Shown here one piece after another: positions 13,016 to 14,802 of a DNA stretch of 14,802 nucleotides. The DNA is taken from positions 1 to 14,802 of the forward strand of contig JAEXSY010000337.1 of NCBI GenBank assembly GCA_023440105.1, in the 5' to 3' direction. The notes below the pieces were generated by a model. That model was not told the DNA's origin. It was given only the letters and a program-made list of their open reading frames with translations, and did no database searches. The DNA comes from Bacillota bacterium (GTDB taxonomy: Bacteria; Bacillota; Clostridia; Clostridiales; Clostridiaceae). The translations under genes and the position numbers were made by a program. The first letter of the stretch is position 1, and every line of letters starts with the position of its first letter.

Positions 13016-13819
13016 TTAATTCTCTATTCCCTTAATAGCTTTTGTTGGACACTTTGTTACACATACTCCACATTGAGTACATTTATCATAGTCTACATGA
13101 GCTAAATTATTTCCAACGGTAACAGCCCCAAATTCGCAATTTCTTTCACAAAGACGGCAACCGATACAACCTACAGAGCAGCTTTCCCTAACATTCTTCC
13201 CCATATCCTTTGAATTACAGCTAACTCTAACTCTCTTGTTTTGAGGAACTATCTCTATAAGATTTTTAGGGCATATATTGACACAGGCTCCACAGGAAGT
13301 GCATTTTTCCTCATCAACAACAGCTATATCATTAACAATAGATAAAGCACCGAATTCACAAACCTTAATGCAGCTTCCTAGTCCTAAACATCCATGACTG
13401 CATGCTTTTGCACCTTCACCAGGAAGGCTCATGGCCATAAGACAGTCCATTTTTTCGTTATATTTATATAAATTTTTGCTGCTTGTACAATCTCCATTAC
13501 ATTTTACATAAGCAACCTTTTTATCTGCTGTATCTACAGCAACACCCATTATTTCTCCAATCTTTAATGTAGTGCTGCTTCCACCTACAGAACAACCATT
13601 GGGATTAGCATTTCCCTCTACAACAGCCTGAGCAAAAGCATCGCAGCCCGCAAAACCACAGCCTCCACAGTTAGCCCCTGGAAGAGCTTCTCTTACTAAT
13701 GGAATCATAGGATCTACTTCAACTTGAAACTTTGATGAAGCATAACCTAGTAATGTACCAAACACTAAGCCTAATCCACCTAAACTAAGGACCGGAAATA
13801 ATAATTCGCTAATATTCAT
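13016..13819 (-). CDS. rnfB: Rnf complex subunit B, multi-[4Fe-4S] electron-input subunit
   Basis: The protein has 267 residues from ATG at 13819, behind AGGAGG that overlaps the rnfA stop codon. One N-terminal membrane segment (about 5-27) anchors it. A four-cysteine Fe-S domain follows (C51, C54, C59, C76; NCGGCGFAGCDAF). Further on come ferredoxin-like sets: CLGLGSCIKVC (144-154), CTSCGACVNIC (173-183), CIGCRLCERNC (218-228) and CTQCGVCVTKC (247-257), with additional cysteines between. There are 25 cysteines in all, enough for about six clusters, as in acetogen RnfB. RnfB is thought to take electrons from reduced ferredoxin and pass them to the membrane part, driving NAD+ reduction at RnfC and Na+ or H+ export. 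It is last in the operon, matching the clostridial order rnfCDGEAB. Confidence 0.97.
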   Translation of the reverse strand: MNISELLFPVLSLGGLGLVFGTLLGYASSKFQVEVDPMIPLVREALPGANCGGCGFAGCDAFAQAVVEGNANPNGCSVGGSSTTLKIGEIMGVAVDTADKKVAYVKCNGDCTSSKNLYKYNEKMDCLMAMSLPGEGAKACSHGCLGLGSCIKVCEFGALSIVNDIAVVDEEKCTSCGACVNICPKNLIEIVPQNKRVRVSCNSKDMGKNVRESCSVGCIGCRLCERNCEFGAVTVGNNLAHVDYDKCTQCGVCVTKCPTKAIKGIEN

Positions 13820-13832
13820 CAGTAACTACCTC

Positions 13833-14405
13833 CTATAAAAGGCCCTGGAAGCCTAGAAATGCTAAGGACATAAAGCCAGCAGTAAATAATGTAATAGGTA
13901 ATCCTCTAAGAGGTACTGGTATAGCTTCATTATTATCTGTCTTTTCTCTTATGAAAGCTAGCAGGAGTATACCAAGCATATAGCCTAAAGCAGCTCCTAA
14001 TCCATTAACGATGCTTTCTATAAGATTATAGCTTTCTTGAACATTTAATAGTGCCATACCCAGCACTGCACAGTTTGTAGTTATAAGAGGAAGAAAAATA
14101 CCTAAGGATTTATAAAGCCCTGGGCTCATCTTCTTAATAAACATCTCAACAAATTGAACAAGAGCTGCAATAACCAGTACAAAAGCTATGGTAGATAAAT
14201 ATTCTATATTTAATACTTCAAGTAATTTATATACCAAAAAGGACATCACAGAAGCTAAGGTCATTACAAATGTTACTGCTAAACCCATTCCAAAGGCTGC
14301 GTCCTTCTTTTTAGATACCCCTAAAAAGGAGCAAATACCAAGGAACTTTGATAATAGAAAATTATTTATAAGCATGGAGCTTAAAAATATCGTAAATATT
14401 CTCAT
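13833..14405 (-). CDS. rnfA: Rnf complex subunit A, integral membrane subunit
   Basis: The 190 residues match the usual RnfA length. ATG at 14405 has AAGGTG 6 bp upstream; the open frame extends to a TTG at 14420 that would add five residues and lacks a good site. Hydrophobic stretches give about six membrane helices. Two conserved half-helix cysteines are present, C25 in SKFLGICSFLGVS and C112 in ITTNCAVLGMAL. By analogy with NqrD/NqrE and Rnf structures, these ligate, together with RnfE, a [2Fe-2S] cluster in the membrane that carries electrons across. The gene starts 19 bp after the rnfE stop and ends 13 bp before rnfB, a tightly packed operon. The ion carried (Na+ or H+) cannot be told from this subunit. 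Confidence 0.96.
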   Translation of the reverse strand: MRIFTIFLSSMLINNFLLSKFLGICSFLGVSKKKDAAFGMGLAVTFVMTLASVMSFLVYKLLEVLNIEYLSTIAFVLVIAALVQFVEMFIKKMSPGLYKSLGIFLPLITTNCAVLGMALLNVQESYNLIESIVNGLGAALGYMLGILLLAFIREKTDNNEAIPVPLRGLPITLFTAGFMSLAFLGFQGLL

Positions 14406-14424
14406 AGCATTCACCTTCAATCCT

Positions 14425-14802
14425 TTATTTTATTATATCGATGCTGCCGCATTTACCAGCACAGCCCATTGCACAGTTGCTACAATCATGCTCTAAGTTT
14501 TTAGCCTGGCCATTAGTTCTCTTGAGGTTAATATAATTAATAAGAGTCATTAACCCTCCTAAAGCGAAGAATGCTCCTGGTGCTAGTATCATAATTGCTG
14601 CGGGCTTATAGCTGGCAGGCATAACCTGTAATCCCAGGATAGTACCATTACCAATGATTTCTCTTACTACTCCTACTGCAAATAATGAAGCAGTAAAACC
14701 AAGTCCCATACCTATAGCATCAAAAATGGAGGCAACTATACCATTTTTACCAGCATAAGCTTCTGCTCTTCCAAGGATAATGCAGTTAACAACAATTAGT
14801 GG
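14425..14802 (-). CDS. rnfE: Rnf complex subunit E, N-terminus cut off by the window edge
   Basis: 125 codons, including no start, are read in frame from 14802; the N-terminal third or so is missing. The fragment begins PLIVVNCIILGRAEAYA, the conserved RnfE/NqrD cysteine region that pairs with RnfA for the membrane [2Fe-2S] cluster. It continues through SIFDAIGMGLGFTASLF and VREIIGNGTILGL. The last 19 residues are unusual: after a lysine-rich linker comes DCSNCAMGCAGKCGSIDIIK, four cysteines in a C-x2-C-x3-C-x3-C array (fragment positions 107, 110, 114, 118). I cannot tell whether clostridial RnfE commonly carries this tail. An ATG at 14709 opens an apparent shorter frame but lies inside the gene. 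Followed by rnfA after 19 bp. Confidence 0.95.
   Translation of the reverse strand, partial: PLIVVNCIILGRAEAYAGKNGIVASIFDAIGMGLGFTASLFAVGVVREIIGNGTILGLQVMPASYKPAAIMILAPGAFFALGGLMTLINYINLKRTNGQAKNLEHDCSNCAMGCAGKCGSIDIIK

Noticed and set aside
14188..14496. 102-codon plus-strand open frame over rnfA and rnfE
   Set aside because: Antisense to two well-supported rnf genes, with no start signals.

Overview
The window looks like chromosomal DNA of a strictly anaerobic, AT-rich Firmicute, most likely a Clostridium sensu lato. The reasons are an Rnf ferredoxin:NAD+ oxidoreductase cluster, a very large (R)-2-hydroxyacyl-CoA dehydratase activase-type protein, a T-box riboswitch in front of valS, strong GGAGG-type ribosome binding sites and short AT-rich intergenic gaps. 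I see no IS element, phage gene, CRISPR array, tRNA or rRNA.

Layout from left to right. (1) 1-729, minus: 5' part of a YVTN/YncE-like beta-propeller gene that runs off the left edge. Its upstream region holds a 26/28-bp tandem duplication and a possible sporulation-type promoter. (2) 893-1129, plus: a small four-cysteine TSCPD-domain protein, ending at a shared bidirectional terminator. (3) 1181-3823, minus: valS, preceded by a near-complete T-box leader (specifier GUA, T-box core, attenuator) and a near-consensus promoter. (4) 4136-8407, minus: a 1423-residue protein with two tandem BcrA/BadF/HgdC-type ATPase modules, a DUF2229-like middle and a dehydratase-like C-terminal part. (5) 8570-8926, plus: a small TPR protein, divergent from the activase across a 162-bp gap with an operator-like palindrome. 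(6) 8960-12039, minus: a tight operon of M16 zinc peptidase, recX (GTG start) and a membrane-anchored transglutaminase-like protein. (7) 12181-12921, minus: a FabG-like short-chain dehydrogenase resembling YmfI, the EF-P 5-aminopentanone reductase, next to the M16 peptidase as in Bacillus. (8) 13016-14802, minus: rnfE (partial), rnfA and rnfB, the 3' end of an rnf operon, closed by a strong terminator.

Functionally, Rnf couples ferredoxin oxidation to NAD+ reduction and ion export. The activase is presumably another iron-sulfur, ATP-driven low-potential electron device, though no dehydratase partner gene is visible. The remaining genes are housekeeping: aminoacylation, recombination control, proteolysis and probable EF-P modification. 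Most of the window is ordinary core genome. The parts most worth a second look are the orphan double activase, the cysteine-rich tail of RnfE, the putative operators at 8485-8500 and 12120-12149, and the membrane transglutaminase. I did not find a convincing entirely new system. All start codons were chosen by ribosome binding site position; several differ from the longest open frame.
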